Shown: positions 46,178 through 56,358, counted from the first letter of the stretch. The stretch: DNA of 64,000 nt from Planctomycetota bacterium (GCA_024276605.1 JAJRWX010000010.1:1-64000), one strand, 5' to 3'. The notes: a model not told the origin generated them from the sequence alone. Made by a program: numbers and translations.

Positions 46178-47161
46178 TTAGCCTTTGAGTCTTTCTAACT
46201 CAGCGGTTACCAATGGTACTAGAGTAAACAGATCGATGACGCAACCATAAGTTGCCACTTTGAATATCGGGGCGTCTTGTTTTGTGTTGATGGCTACGAT
46301 GACTTTGCTACCGCGCATACCGGCCAAGTGTTGAATAGCGCCGTCGATCCCGCAGGCGATGTAGAGCTTGGGGGTGACGACCTTTCCGGTAAGCCCCACC
46401 TGCCGCGTATGCGGTTGATACCCTGCATCACAAGCCGCTCTTGACGCGCCGACTGCACCGTCAAGCATTTCCGCGAGATCGTAAATGATTTTGAACTTCT
46501 CCTCGGATTTCAGCGCTCGCCCACCTGAAACCACAATGTCAGCCTCGGTGACATCTTTTACGCCCGAACTGGTCGAAGCAACTTCCGTGCAGGTTAAGCG
46601 CTGGTCATGATCCGAAAAGGTAACATCTACTGCCTGAATCTCTGCTGATGCGCCGGCTATCGGCTCGTTAGCGGCGTATACGTTTGAACGGACCGTTGCG
46701 ATTTGCAGACCCGCGCTGGACAGCTTGAATTTTGCAGAGAGTTTGCCTGCATACGTGGTCTTGGTGGCCATCAAATCGCCACCTTCGAGCGTTAGTTCCG
46801 TACAGTCAATAGCCAAAGCTGCGTGCTTTCTGGCGGCTGTGCGGGAGGCAAGATCGCGCCCCATAGCTGTCGTAGGAACCAACACAACCTTAGGCGAAGT
46901 GGCCTCGATCACGGCTGATAGGGCCGTCGTATATTGACTGGCTACATAACGGGATAGACCCGCGTCCTCGACGGTGTAGACCTTCTTCGCGCCGTACGAT
47001 GCGATGGTATCAGTCAAACCGGAAACACTATCCCCGACCACACAGGCCTCTGTCTGACCACCAGTGGCTGAGGTGAGTTTTGTGGCTAAGGCTAACAGTT
47101 GAAAAGATGCGGGAAGGATTTTCCCGTCTCGTTGTTCGATAAATACAAGTATATTACTCAT
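46178..47161 (-). CDS. etfA: Electron transfer flavoprotein alpha subunit
   Basis: 327 residues. N-terminal ETF domain ('ILVFIEQRDGKILPASFQLL', 'VYTVEDAGLSRY'), and the FAD-binding C-terminal domain: 'VSGGRALKSEEKFKIIYDLA', 'VGASRAACDAG', 'QVGLTGKVVTPKLYIACGID', 'GAIQHLAGMRGSKVIVAIN', 'DLFTLVPLVTAEL'. Complete. Starts 2 bp after etfB. Confidence 0.95.
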   Translation of the reverse strand: MSNILVFIEQRDGKILPASFQLLALATKLTSATGGQTEACVVGDSVSGLTDTIASYGAKKVYTVEDAGLSRYVASQYTTALSAVIEATSPKVVLVPTTAMGRDLASRTAARKHAALAIDCTELTLEGGDLMATKTTYAGKLSAKFKLSSAGLQIATVRSNVYAANEPIAGASAEIQAVDVTFSDHDQRLTCTEVASTSSGVKDVTEADIVVSGGRALKSEEKFKIIYDLAEMLDGAVGASRAACDAGYQPHTRQVGLTGKVVTPKLYIACGIDGAIQHLAGMRGSKVIVAINTKQDAPIFKVATYGCVIDLFTLVPLVTAELERLKG

Positions 47162-47163
47162 GG

Positions 47164-47955
47164 TTAAACGACTTTCGCCTCCTCCCGTAGTAAACGAACT
47201 AATTCCTTGGCCATCTCCTCCGGCTCACCTTCGATGAACTTGCAATCAGGCTTGGGCGGTGGCGGAGATATGGCTAACATTTCAGTCGCGTTTTTCAAAT
47301 CCTGAGAAATCGAAAGGTCGTTAGCGGTGATAACCGACACCGGCTTTTTCTTGGCCTTCATGATATTGGGTAGTGAAGGATAGCGTGGCTCAACCAATCC
47401 CTTTTCGATGGTCAGTAGCACCGGAAGGTCGCCCTCGATCACTTCTTCCGCACCCTCGATCCGACGGTGGGCAGTGAAATGCTTGCCGTCGTCAGCAATC
47501 TCTAATCCTTGAACGGCGCCTACATGCGGTAGATCAAGGAATTCCGCTAATGCAGGTCCGACCGCGCCGCTATCAAGGTCGATGTTATATTTGCCGCAAA
47601 GTATCAGATCGAAGGGTTGCTCCTGCTTCTTGATGGCTTCAGCGATGACATGGGCTGCAAACAGTTCATTTTGAGACTGTAGTGCCTCGTCGTTGATATG
47701 TATGCCGGCATCCGCCCCCATAGCCAATGCGACGCGTAGTGCTTCCGACGCCTTGTCCGGGCCTAGAATCATAGCGACGACTTCGGACACGTCGCTTCGT
47801 TTCTCACGTAGTTGTAGGGCTAATTCGACGCCAAACTCGTCAAAAGGATCGAGTATGAGCTTTAACCCGCCCATGTCGATGCCGCTGCCGTCTGCCAGTA
47901 CTTTGACGGCAACGTTTGAGTCTGGGACCTGTTTCACGACCGATAGAATTCTCAA
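47164..47955 (-). CDS. etfB: Electron transfer flavoprotein beta subunit
   Basis: 263 residues from TTG 47955, which has AAGGAGAAG upstream. 'SVVKQVPDSNVAVKVLADGS' and the AMP/FAD-binding segment 'LDPFDEFGVELALQLRE', plus the family signature 'DLILCGKYNIDLDSGAVGPA'. Whether it is of the bifurcating type is not clear. First gene of etfB-etfA-Fe/S reductase. Confidence 0.95.
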   Translation of the reverse strand: MRILSVVKQVPDSNVAVKVLADGSGIDMGGLKLILDPFDEFGVELALQLREKRSDVSEVVAMILGPDKASEALRVALAMGADAGIHINDEALQSQNELFAAHVIAEAIKKQEQPFDLILCGKYNIDLDSGAVGPALAEFLDLPHVGAVQGLEIADDGKHFTAHRRIEGAEEVIEGDLPVLLTIEKGLVEPRYPSLPNIMKAKKKPVSVITANDLSISQDLKNATEMLAISPPPPKPDCKFIEGEPEEMAKELVRLLREEAKVV

Positions 47956-48273
47956 GGTGTCTTCTCCTTATGTAGTTGGCTAATATCCCAAGTCGCCGCG
48001 CTGCGACTCGGGCCGGGTATCGTAGCGAGTTTTTACGATTTGTGCAGCCTTTGGGAGGTTACATCCTGTTCTGCCGGTCTACCGGTCCGGAGGAAGCACT
48101 CCGTCATTCGCGTGAAGGCGAGAATCCAGCGGTGGTCCAACATGCCTACAGCGTGAAACTGGGTTCCCGCCCACACGGGAACGACGGTTAGCGATACACG
48201 ACGGACAAACCAAATCCGGGCCATAATCCCTAACTACACCTGCATTATGTACGGCAGATCGCGTGCCAGCAGG
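47956..48273. other. Intergenic region with palindromic repeat
   Basis: About 320 bp. It contains 'CTGGGTTCCCGCCCACACGG' then 'GAACGACGG' (48154-48188), an imperfect palindrome related to the one at 58645-58672. No gene seen. Confidence 0.5.
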
Positions 48274-48561
48274 TTAGTGGGAGATAGTAAACGAGGCGAA
48301 CTCGCCCGTAGCGGGGCTATGATTGGTTTGGATATGATCAATGTAGGGTTTCATGGAAGTGGTGATTTTAGCCAGGAACCGTGCAAGCTCGTCGGGATGG
48401 CCCTCGGCGACCAGTTCGACCCGGCCATCCGGTAAATTGCGTACAAATCCTGTGACGGCGTAACCTCCAGCGATCGATTCAGTCGTGAAACGAAACCCAA
48501 CGCCTTGAACATTTCCTGTGAAGTAGGTGGTATATCGTTGTCTGTCTAGGGTATCACTCAT
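48274..48561 (-). CDS. acyP: Acylphosphatase
   Basis: 95 residues. 'YFTGNVQGVGFRFTTESIAG' contains the phosphate-binding loop and catalytic Arg, and 'VTGFVRNLPDGRVELVAEG' the catalytic Asn. Hydrolyses acyl phosphates. Typical length. 21 bp downstream of the RsbW-like gene, so probably the same transcript. Confidence 0.93.
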   Translation of the reverse strand: MSDTLDRQRYTTYFTGNVQGVGFRFTTESIAGGYAVTGFVRNLPDGRVELVAEGHPDELARFLAKITTSMKPYIDHIQTNHSPATGEFASFTISH

Positions 48562-48582
48562 CGAGCTTCCAGCGACAAGGCC

Positions 48583-49029
48583 CTACTTTTTCTGCTCACG
48601 GCGCTTGACCATATACACTTCCCGGCCATTTTTACGGTAGCAGACCTCGTCCATGTACGCCCTCATGAGCATCAGTCCGCGACCATAGGGCAGCGGAAGG
48701 CGGTCAGGGGAAGTGCAATCGGGAATGGTGTGTGGTTCGAACCCGTCGCCCTGGTCGGTAATGGTGATGACAGCTTGCACGGTATCGATGGCGTAACTTA
48801 TAGTGATCGTTTTGGCGGTGTCGTTTTGGTTGCCGTGTTTGATCGCATTGGTCAGGGCTTCTTCGAGGGCGAGTTTGATCCCGAATATGTCGTCTTGGCT
48901 ATATCCGGTTTGCGTGAGCTGATCGACGATCGTTTGCTTGGGCGCCTGCATGGCCTTGAGGTTGCTGGGGACCGTGCACACCTTACAGTCCGATCGGCTT
49001 TCGCGATTTGAATCGGTCATGCCAGTCAT
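48583..49029 (-). CDS. RsbW-like ATP-binding regulatory protein (anti-sigma/serine kinase)
   Basis: 148 residues. GHKL ATPase fold with N-box 'ALEEALTNAIKHGNQND', G1 'DQGDGFEPH' and G2 'PYGRGLMLMRAYMDE'. This fold in RsbW/SpoIIAB proteins phosphorylates a STAS antagonist and may bind a sigma factor. The STAS protein gene lies about 90 bp upstream. Two cysteines ('DCKVC') in the N-terminal extension are unusual. The regulated sigma factor is not in the window. Confidence 0.85.
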   Translation of the reverse strand: MTGMTDSNRESRSDCKVCTVPSNLKAMQAPKQTIVDQLTQTGYSQDDIFGIKLALEEALTNAIKHGNQNDTAKTITISYAIDTVQAVITITDQGDGFEPHTIPDCTSPDRLPLPYGRGLMLMRAYMDEVCYRKNGREVYMVKRREQKK

Positions 49030-49116
49030 GAACTCAAAATCTGCACTAGCCCTATACGTCGTTTTGACGAAGCGACCATAAGCCGTGCCTGAAAAAACCG
49101 ATGCGGAGCGTTCGCA

Positions 49117-49476
49117 CTATACGAAACTGTTGAGCGCCTGTCCGGTCGAGTCGTGAATATCAAACAGTTTGTTAAGGCGCGTGATCTTAAACACCTCATA
49201 AATCTGCGGCGATATATCGGAAAGTTTCAATTGCCCCGCCTGCTCGGAAACTACCTTATTCAAATTAATGAGCATGCCCAGCGCTGCACTGGACAAATGT
49301 TCCACATTTTTGAAGCACAGCAAGAGCTTAACATTGCTTTGACCATCGATATGGGCGAAAATTTCGTCCTCAATCTCGCGGATCGACAGCTCTTCGAGGA
49401 TTTTGCGATCGGCAAACTCGACGATGCTTACCCCGTCCGTCTCGATGATGGTTAAATGTACCTGCTGTTCACTCAT
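49117..49476 (-). CDS. STAS-domain anti-sigma factor antagonist (RsbV-like)
   Basis: 119 residues. STAS fold with the phosphorylatable serine in 'HLSSAALGMLINLNK'. N-terminus 'LTIIETDGVSIVEFADRKI'. Expected to be phosphorylated by the RsbW-like protein encoded downstream and to release its target when dephosphorylated. Confidence 0.88.
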   Translation of the reverse strand: MSEQQVHLTIIETDGVSIVEFADRKILEELSIREIEDEIFAHIDGQSNVKLLLCFKNVEHLSSAALGMLINLNKVVSEQAGQLKLSDISPQIYEVFKITRLNKLFDIHDSTGQALNSFV

Positions 49477-49657
49477 ACCTGCTGATCTCCATGGAAAACC
49501 GTCGATATCTGGAAGTTTCCCTGATTTTCACTAGAGTCTACTTTGAGGCATGGGGGTGTCAAGAATGCATGGAGATGCCGGTACATCACCCCTGGGGAGT
49601 CATTAAGGTAATTCCTCCAAAGCACGTGGCCTGATAGACCACACCGAATTGAGCATT

Positions 49658-50524
49658 GTGAAACGGACGTTGATTATATTAGTGGTAGGTGGAGTGTTGT
49701 TCCTGAACGCTGAGTCGGCATGCGCGTGGGGCCCGGCGACGCATATTAGTCTGGGATCATCAATTCTGGATCAATTATCACTCCTGCCATCAGCATTGGC
49801 TTTATTGCTACACCGACACGCCCGTAGCTATCTATTTGGCAACATTGCCGCTGATATGGTATTTGCCAAGCGACTCAGTCGCGTCAAACAGTTTTGTCAT
49901 CATTGGTCTACGGGGTTTGGATTGCTCGATAGAGCGATGAGTGATACCGACCGGGCCTTTGCGTATGGCTATTTATCTCACCTAGCCGCGGATACGGTTG
50001 CCCATGGGAAATTCGTGCCGCGACAAATTGTTCTCAGTGGCAACCGAGTCAATTCGGGACATTTGTATTGGGAGCTGAGGGCGGACGCCGCAGTGTCAAA
50101 CGGTGTTTGGTCGAAGCTAAATGACGTGCTCGATGCCGAACACGATGGGCACTATGGGGCGATGTCGCTTCACCTGACGAACACATTTTTGAGCTACGAA
50201 ATGAATAGGATTATTTTTCAACGACTCAATTATTTTTCCGCGCGTCCTATGTTCCGTCATAGCATAAACATCCTCAGCCAATACTCTCGTTGGGAATTAC
50301 CTGAAAAGTTGATTAGTGCCTATCATGGTGAGTGCATCGATCGCATCGTAACTTTGTTAATAGAGGGCGAGCGATGTGCTTTGTTGCGAGATGATCCCAA
50401 TGGCACGTCTGCGCTGATGAACATACATGCCCATCGAAGACACGAAAGGCATCTACGGCGACGCGGTATGGGGGTCTCACGGTTTCGCCTAGAGGCCTGT
50501 GCAGGTCTAGCGCCTTCTGGGTGA
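49658..50524 (+). CDS. Exported zinc-dependent phospholipase C-like protein
   Basis: 288 residues from GTG 49658 (a TTG three codons upstream is the alternative). Signal peptide ending 'NAESACAWG'. The N-terminal 'WGPATHISLG' and later 'HHW', 'YGYLSHLAADTVAHG' carry the Trp/His/Asp zinc ligands of the S1-P1 nuclease/phospholipase C fold. Helical throughout. Probably periplasmic; the real substrate is unknown. Confidence 0.82.
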   Translation: MKRTLIILVVGGVLFLNAESACAWGPATHISLGSSILDQLSLLPSALALLLHRHARSYLFGNIAADMVFAKRLSRVKQFCHHWSTGFGLLDRAMSDTDRAFAYGYLSHLAADTVAHGKFVPRQIVLSGNRVNSGHLYWELRADAAVSNGVWSKLNDVLDAEHDGHYGAMSLHLTNTFLSYEMNRIIFQRLNYFSARPMFRHSINILSQYSRWELPEKLISAYHGECIDRIVTLLIEGERCALLRDDPNGTSALMNIHAHRRHERHLRRRGMGVSRFRLEACAGLAPSG

Positions 50525-50622
50525 AACTGAAAATGACCAGTCAGCTAGTGTGGGTACTAATCGCTGCTACTCCGCTGGGGATCCTAAGGAATTGAAGACA
50601 AAACAGTATAAGTAACCTTGTC

Positions 50623-51603
50623 ATGTGCAGTCCCGAATACTACCTCAAGAAGTGTTTAGAGGCAGAAGAGGATAAACGAACCTTTAAGGCCATTGAGTAT
50701 CTTCAACTGGCCTTAGCTATTGACTCAATGGATGCATTTCTTTGGGTGCGACTAGGTTATTTTCAAAAAGAAGTAGAATTATTTGATGCCGCTTTGGATT
50801 CATTCAAGCGAGCAATTGAATTGGATGCTAATCAGCCATTGGCGTACACGGGCATGGGAGCTGTAGCCGCCGATACAGGAGATTATGAGACCGCAGAAGA
50901 ATGTTTTCAGAAGAGCATCGACCTGAAACCTTTGGCGTGCCGGTATGTGTTTCTAGGTGATGTTCAGCATCGCCTTAATAAGATCGAAAAAGCAGAATGC
51001 TCATTTCTGGAAGCATTGAGAATAGATCCAGAATACGAAGAAGCCATGTACAACCTTGCACATTTACTTAGAGATAAAGGCAAAGAGCAAGTGGCTATAT
51101 CGTTGTTTAAGAAAGCGATTGAAATTGATCCCGATTATGCCGCGGCATATAGAGAACTTGGATTTTCGCTGCGAGGGATGGGAGAATTGGAAGAGGCCGA
51201 AAGATTACTGAGGATTGCAGTCACATTGGATGAATCCGATCATTGGACACACTTGTACTTAGCTGAATTGTTGGAAAATCAAGATAAGACTGTTGAGGCA
51301 GAACAGGAAATTCTTCATGCCTACGAACTTGCACCGACTGAGCCTTTACCTCGTATCATGTTGGGTAATCTGTATACATCCCAAGGCAAAAAAACAGAGG
51401 CAGAACAGAATTACCGATACGCAGTCGATTTAAACAGCGATGATGCTCAATCATGTTTCAAACTGGCACAGTTTCTAATTGATAATGACGAAGTAGATGA
51501 AGGAGCGCAATGGCTTGATAAGGCATTGAAAATTGAACCAGATCATGAGAAGGCACGCCTTCTACGCGAAATGCTGCCAAAACCGGACGAACCACCTTGT
51601 TAG
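50623..51603 (+). CDS. Tetratricopeptide repeat protein
   Basis: 326 residues built almost wholly of about nine TPR units ('AYTGMGAVAADTGDYETAEE', 'AAYRELGFSLRGMGELEEAE', 'AQSCFKLAQFLIDNDEVDEG'). No signal peptide or catalytic domain. Codon use is more AT-rich than most neighbours. A scaffold or adaptor; partner unknown. Confidence 0.88.
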   Translation: MCSPEYYLKKCLEAEEDKRTFKAIEYLQLALAIDSMDAFLWVRLGYFQKEVELFDAALDSFKRAIELDANQPLAYTGMGAVAADTGDYETAEECFQKSIDLKPLACRYVFLGDVQHRLNKIEKAECSFLEALRIDPEYEEAMYNLAHLLRDKGKEQVAISLFKKAIEIDPDYAAAYRELGFSLRGMGELEEAERLLRIAVTLDESDHWTHLYLAELLENQDKTVEAEQEILHAYELAPTEPLPRIMLGNLYTSQGKKTEAEQNYRYAVDLNSDDAQSCFKLAQFLIDNDEVDEGAQWLDKALKIEPDHEKARLLREMLPKPDEPPC

Positions 51604-51750
51604 CGTTGTGGCGAGGGAGGTTTGAAGTTGGTTGTACAGTGGGCTTTGCTTGTACGGCAGGTGATGCGTACATGATGCCGTTTTCGGCGTTGCCGTAACT
51701 GATCCACTTTGGTTACGTTGCATGAATTGTTGGATACCTCGCGAGGCATG

Positions 51751-51788
51751 AAAAAGGGCGACCACCGGTGTCGGCAGTCGCCCTTTTC
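51751..51788. terminator. Bidirectional Rho-independent terminator
   Basis: AAAAGGGCGAC (51752-51762), 14-base loop, GTCGCCCTTTT (51777-51787). Perfect 11-bp arms with A and T runs at the ends, between the convergent TPR and lipoprotein genes. Confidence 0.9.
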
Positions 51789-51839
51789 AAATTAAAAGTC
51801 TAACCCGGCTATAAGCTAGCCGAATCTTGAATACATGCG

Positions 51840-54800
51840 TTAGCGTACACTCACACGTTGTTGGATTGACTTAGCAGTAATCGATTCAGCATCTCTGACG
51901 CCATCCCTGACGGGGGCTGACCGTGCCTTAAAACCTTCAACTAACAACAGGAACGGATCGCCAATCGGCGTGACAAACAGTTGTGCGTCGGTGAGAATAG
52001 GCTTGCGTGGTAGGGGGCCAAGCCCGTCAATATCAATGTTGCCGACCACGTTGAACACCTGGTCCATAGCTAGATTGATTAACGCAATCGCACTGAAGAT
52101 ATCGATGACCGTGTCTTTGGTTAGCGCTTTCGTTCCGTTGAAGAAGTTAGCCGGTGCGAACGCCGTCAATAGATTGATAGCCGTGTTCGGACGACCAAAC
52201 TTGAAGGCATTCAAACGAGGCAAATAGTTACGTGTGACCAGTGCTTCACCATCTAACGTAGCCGGCGTGAGTGATTCAAAATCAACGGCATCATACGCAA
52301 CTTCACCACCGCTTGCCAACCGGTAATAGAGACGAATGTCGGTCGAACGCCAATCGCCCGGATCAAACAACGTTGGCCTGAATGGCGAAGTCGATTCACC
52401 TTCATCTTGAATGCCATTGTCATTGGCATCATCAAAGAATGGGTCTCGACTCGCATCGAAACGCAGGTTTGGCGCATCCGTACCAAATACGTTTGAGAAT
52501 TCCCGCTTGCCGAGTACCAGACCGTTGATCGCATTCACGTCGATGAGGATTGGCTCAAAGTCGACGAATACAGGGTCTAACGCTTCAGCCGGTGGAATCG
52601 TACCGTCGTTGGGTGGAGGTGGTTGCGTGCCATCACCTGGAGGCGGCAGCGTGCCGTCCGGTGGTGGAGGCAGCATGCCATCATCCGGTGGCGGAGGCAA
52701 CGTACCCGTTGAATCGAACTCGTTGAATACATCGTTGATGAACTGATCCGTATCATTAAACGCATCAAATTCATCAAAGTCGATTTCATTAAAGAAGTCT
52801 TCAAACCCTACCGGAAGCTCCGCCTGCACGTCAAAGAAGTCGATCGGATCTCCCGTGCCGGCATCGCGTCCGGTATCCTCGTTGAACAGACCGAAGATGC
52901 CCGTCTCTTCCGAATCCTGGAGGAAGGTGAGAAGATAACGTCCGCCTGGGTTAAAAGTGGCTACGCCCGTGGCCGGATCATAATCCACCCGTACCGGCTC
53001 TGCACCAAACCCCACATTCGTCGCTAACACAAAAAGGTATTCGGTTGATCCACCAAACTCATCACCACCACCGAAAGAGAAATCATTTCTGATGATCGGT
53101 ACGTCCATACCAGGATAAAATACGCCGGTTTCAGAAACCATTGCTGAGAACGGCAGGCCATTGACCGGTTGAAAAATCGATTCATTATAGATGCTGGCCC
53201 TGGCCGGTCCGCGTGAACCGTGCAAGAATCTACCTGTTTCACGGACCAGGAATTCAACGGTGCCGTCGTCTTCAGTAGATCGTGAGAATGCCAGGTAATA
53301 TTTTCCGTCGCCCGTTGGGTTGTATACCACGTTATTCACGATACCCTCACGAGACACTTCCACATCAACCGTTACGGCAGACACGACATCACCTCGGAAT
53401 GCGTCGCCGTCAGCTAAGACAAAGAAGGAGCTGGGGCCGGAGTTGTTAAAGGGCAAATGTGCTCGGGCCTCACGGATATTGCGTGTGACGGCATGGATGC
53501 CTTCCAATCGTGCGGCTAAAATACCTTCAAACATGCGTTCGAAAGTGGGTGGGATCGTGCCTCTTAGTAAATCCTTCATAAGAAGGCGAACCTGTTGTTC
53601 GTTATTTTCGAAATCATCTACGGAGGATTTGCCGAAACCGGCGTCAAAAATGCGGGCAAACAGTTTTTCCATGTTGATGGCTTTACCTTTGCCGTCCGCC
53701 GTTTCAAACACGGTCAACGGTGGCCCGAAGAAGTTTGGGTCTTCTAGGAAGTAGGTTAGCCTGGCGCCAAGCCCGCCGTCGATATCGGTGAGCAGCGCAT
53801 GCAAATTGGCCAGACTGATTCTCCGCCCCTCGGATTGCAATCGGGCCATCTGAAGGAGAATATGGTCACTTAACAGAGGCATGGGGGGTAGACCGTCTTT
53901 ACCTTCTTCTTCATTAAGACCAAAGTTGCGGTCCGGTTCTGCTATACTGTTGATATAAATAATGCCGTCCGCTTCAGCCAGTCCAAATCCGCCAAGATCG
54001 TTAACCGTGCCGTCGGGGAAAGCGGAAAGAAATTCATTCAACATTTCATCAGAGAAACCATTTAAGAGTTCCGGAGAAAAATCTTCTGGAATGACACCGC
54101 CGAACTGGTCTAGAAGCTCGGGTGGTAGGTCTTCAATAAACTGATCAAATTCGTCAAATTCTTCAACCAATTCAAAACCGCCGAACAACTCGGACTCCGT
54201 GGTCGTTGTTATACCGTCAAGCTGACCTAAAGTAGATAAATCAACGCCGCCTGGGAAGTCAATGATGGGGAAGCCGGCCCGCAGGAATACTTCAGCTACG
54301 GATAGTGCTAGTTCTTCGGCATTTCCGGCTTTGGAAGCCTCTAGGTTACCTTCTACGATTTGCAGACCTGCTTGGGCACCGATTGGAATCTGTTCCTGAA
54401 AAATACGAGCCAGGACTTCTGTCGCGACGTCGGATATTTCATCCAATGTCAAAGCGTGATCAACACCGGAATCTTCAAACAAATTTTCGTAAGCTTCGCT
54501 CACACGGGCGACGACTACAGCCGGACTTATGGGCAAGTTATCTACATTGATGTCAAGCTCATCAATGATCTGACGCAATCGGGCAAGTACGACGGTCGTC
54601 AATGGGTCCGATTGAACATCAATTAACGTACCACTTGTACCATTTTCGTCAGCTGGAATCTGTACACAGCTTTCGATGTCACAATCACCGTCCTGATCGA
54701 TGTCACCACAAACCGTAAAATCAATACCCACAGGCAAGTCTTCAGCGGTAAATGAACCGTCTGCGTTTACCGTTACTTCACCGATAGGGTTACCCTGTGG

Positions 54801-55100
54801 GTCTAACAAATCGTTGCCCGCCATGTCTCTAAATCGAACAGTGGTTTTGCCGGTGTCAAAATCAGGAGGAACCGCCTGTCCGGGGGCATCGTCTTCAAGT
54901 GACGCTCGTGTGCTTTGCGTGTCGACCAGTTTGCCGGAAATAGTGCCGTCGAAACTAAGCGGTGCGTTATTGTCGCCGCCGGTGGTTGTACCGCCGCCGG
55001 TACTGTTGCAACCCACGCCGGCCACAGTCAGCGCAAAGAGGGCGCCTGGGATGGACAGGCAAGTCAGCCATGACTGCCATTTTGTCTTGGTGAAGTTCAC
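51840..55100 (-). CDS. Large secreted lipoprotein
   Basis: 1,086 residues from GTG 55100 (GGAG 12 bases upstream); the frame extends to 55154. Lipoprotein signal with 'ALTVAGVGCNSTGGGTTTGG' (lipobox GVGC). An N-terminal Ig-like or calcium-binding stretch ('DIDQDGDCDIESC'), repeated acidic 'FDEFDQF'/'EFDAFND' segments, and a Pro-rich linker of 'PPPPDDGMLPPPPDGTLPPP' type near 52615-52700. C-terminal 'DANDNGIQDEGES' is another EF-hand-like loop. Cell-surface; no enzymatic motif seen. Confidence 0.82.
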   Translation of the reverse strand: MNFTKTKWQSWLTCLSIPGALFALTVAGVGCNSTGGGTTTGGDNNAPLSFDGTISGKLVDTQSTRASLEDDAPGQAVPPDFDTGKTTVRFRDMAGNDLLDPQGNPIGEVTVNADGSFTAEDLPVGIDFTVCGDIDQDGDCDIESCVQIPADENGTSGTLIDVQSDPLTTVVLARLRQIIDELDINVDNLPISPAVVVARVSEAYENLFEDSGVDHALTLDEISDVATEVLARIFQEQIPIGAQAGLQIVEGNLEASKAGNAEELALSVAEVFLRAGFPIIDFPGGVDLSTLGQLDGITTTTESELFGGFELVEEFDEFDQFIEDLPPELLDQFGGVIPEDFSPELLNGFSDEMLNEFLSAFPDGTVNDLGGFGLAEADGIIYINSIAEPDRNFGLNEEEGKDGLPPMPLLSDHILLQMARLQSEGRRISLANLHALLTDIDGGLGARLTYFLEDPNFFGPPLTVFETADGKGKAINMEKLFARIFDAGFGKSSVDDFENNEQQVRLLMKDLLRGTIPPTFERMFEGILAARLEGIHAVTRNIREARAHLPFNNSGPSSFFVLADGDAFRGDVVSAVTVDVEVSREGIVNNVVYNPTGDGKYYLAFSRSTEDDGTVEFLVRETGRFLHGSRGPARASIYNESIFQPVNGLPFSAMVSETGVFYPGMDVPIIRNDFSFGGGDEFGGSTEYLFVLATNVGFGAEPVRVDYDPATGVATFNPGGRYLLTFLQDSEETGIFGLFNEDTGRDAGTGDPIDFFDVQAELPVGFEDFFNEIDFDEFDAFNDTDQFINDVFNEFDSTGTLPPPPDDGMLPPPPDGTLPPPGDGTQPPPPNDGTIPPAEALDPVFVDFEPILIDVNAINGLVLGKREFSNVFGTDAPNLRFDASRDPFFDDANDNGIQDEGESTSPFRPTLFDPGDWRSTDIRLYYRLASGGEVAYDAVDFESLTPATLDGEALVTRNYLPRLNAFKFGRPNTAINLLTAFAPANFFNGTKALTKDTVIDIFSAIALINLAMDQVFNVVGNIDIDGLGPLPRKPILTDAQLFVTPIGDPFLLLVEGFKARSAPVRDGVRDAESITAKSIQQRVSVR

Positions 55101-55394
55101 GATCTGTTTCTCCGTTTCTAAGAAAAAGTTAGATGACCGACAGTGGAGGCGCAAGTCACGCGCCTTGTCCCTTAGTGTCGGCTGACAACTAAAAAGACAC
55201 TTGTTGGCCGGACTATCGAATGATTATTAGCGAGACTTTGGTTATAGGAGCATAAGAATTGCTGTGATTATTCTGCCGGTATAGTTAGGGTGCGATCAGG
55301 ATAGTCATAGTCCGATAATCTGCGTTACGATGATCGGGGGTGAGTCACGATGCAACCGGCTGGCGTGGGATGGGGTTGGTGAGGTTAACAGACC

Positions 55395-56249
55395 CTACGG
55401 GATTGGTGCTGATGCCTGGGAGATAAAATCCAACAGCGCAGCAAAGTATGCTTGGTTGTGGCTCTCGAATTCCAGTGAGTGTCGCGCCTTTTCGTAAATC
55501 GTTATGCGACATTGAGGCCAATCTAGCTTGTTGAAAAATGACTCGGTCTTGTCATTATCGATGATGCGTTCGTCACCGGCTAGGAATAAGTGACACGGGA
55601 CTGGTGGTGCTTGTGGGAGTTTGGCGCAGGTTTTGTCCATCCGCCGTGACGCTAAATAAAACCCAGCTGAGCAATGTCGTAGCGTTAAATCATCCGTAGC
55701 TATGTATTGTTGCCACGTGGGGTCTATAGTGAATAGCGCTGGGTCATCCAGGGGAATGCGAAACGTTTGTTCTCTTTCATAGATCATGGCCATCGCAATT
55801 CGGCTCATCTCTACTTTGCTGACGCCCACCAAGGGGAACAAACCGGGTGTAACCAGACTGAGGCTGGCGACGTTCTCCGGGTCATCTACATAGGCCGCCG
55901 TGGCGAGTTTACCTCCCCAACTAACACCGATTACATGGTAGGCTTGCGCGCCGGAGAGGTTGAGTAAATCGTTGCGTGCTACATGGGCGTCCTCGATGAG
56001 TTGATCGGCTGACGCGGCGTGTCCGCGCTGCGTGGGATTTCGTCCCGAGCCTCGCCGATCGACTTGGAGAACCGCATAACCTGCCTGAGCGAGTATCTTG
56101 GCTGAGGATTCGTACCATCCGCAGTGGGATTGAATGCCGTGATGATATAGGATGGCCCCACGCTGTGACCGGCCTTGAGCAGGCCAATAACGGGCATAGG
56201 CTTCATAACTATCCTCGAGGGTGACTGTGATTTCCTCGTATAAGCTCAT
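55395..56249 (-). CDS. Alpha/beta hydrolase (lysophospholipase-like)
   Basis: 284 residues. Oxyanion region 'LYHHGIQSHCGWYESSA', nucleophile elbow 'GVSWGGKLA' (Ser), acid in 'GDERIIDND', and the catalytic His in 'KARHSLEFE'. Serine aminopeptidase/lysophospholipase S33-like. Cytoplasmic; substrate unknown. Confidence 0.9.
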   Translation of the reverse strand: MSLYEEITVTLEDSYEAYARYWPAQGRSQRGAILYHHGIQSHCGWYESSAKILAQAGYAVLQVDRRGSGRNPTQRGHAASADQLIEDAHVARNDLLNLSGAQAYHVIGVSWGGKLATAAYVDDPENVASLSLVTPGLFPLVGVSKVEMSRIAMAMIYEREQTFRIPLDDPALFTIDPTWQQYIATDDLTLRHCSAGFYLASRRMDKTCAKLPQAPPVPCHLFLAGDERIIDNDKTESFFNKLDWPQCRITIYEKARHSLEFESHNQAYFAALLDFISQASAPIP

Positions 56250-56358
56250 GGCTTAACATTGTACCTTGAATTAACTGACGAATCACGTCATAGTCTTTTG
56301 GGGGGCGTGTGACGTATTTATGTTGCTCGTGGTACCCTGGAAGGAGATTGTGACTCTG

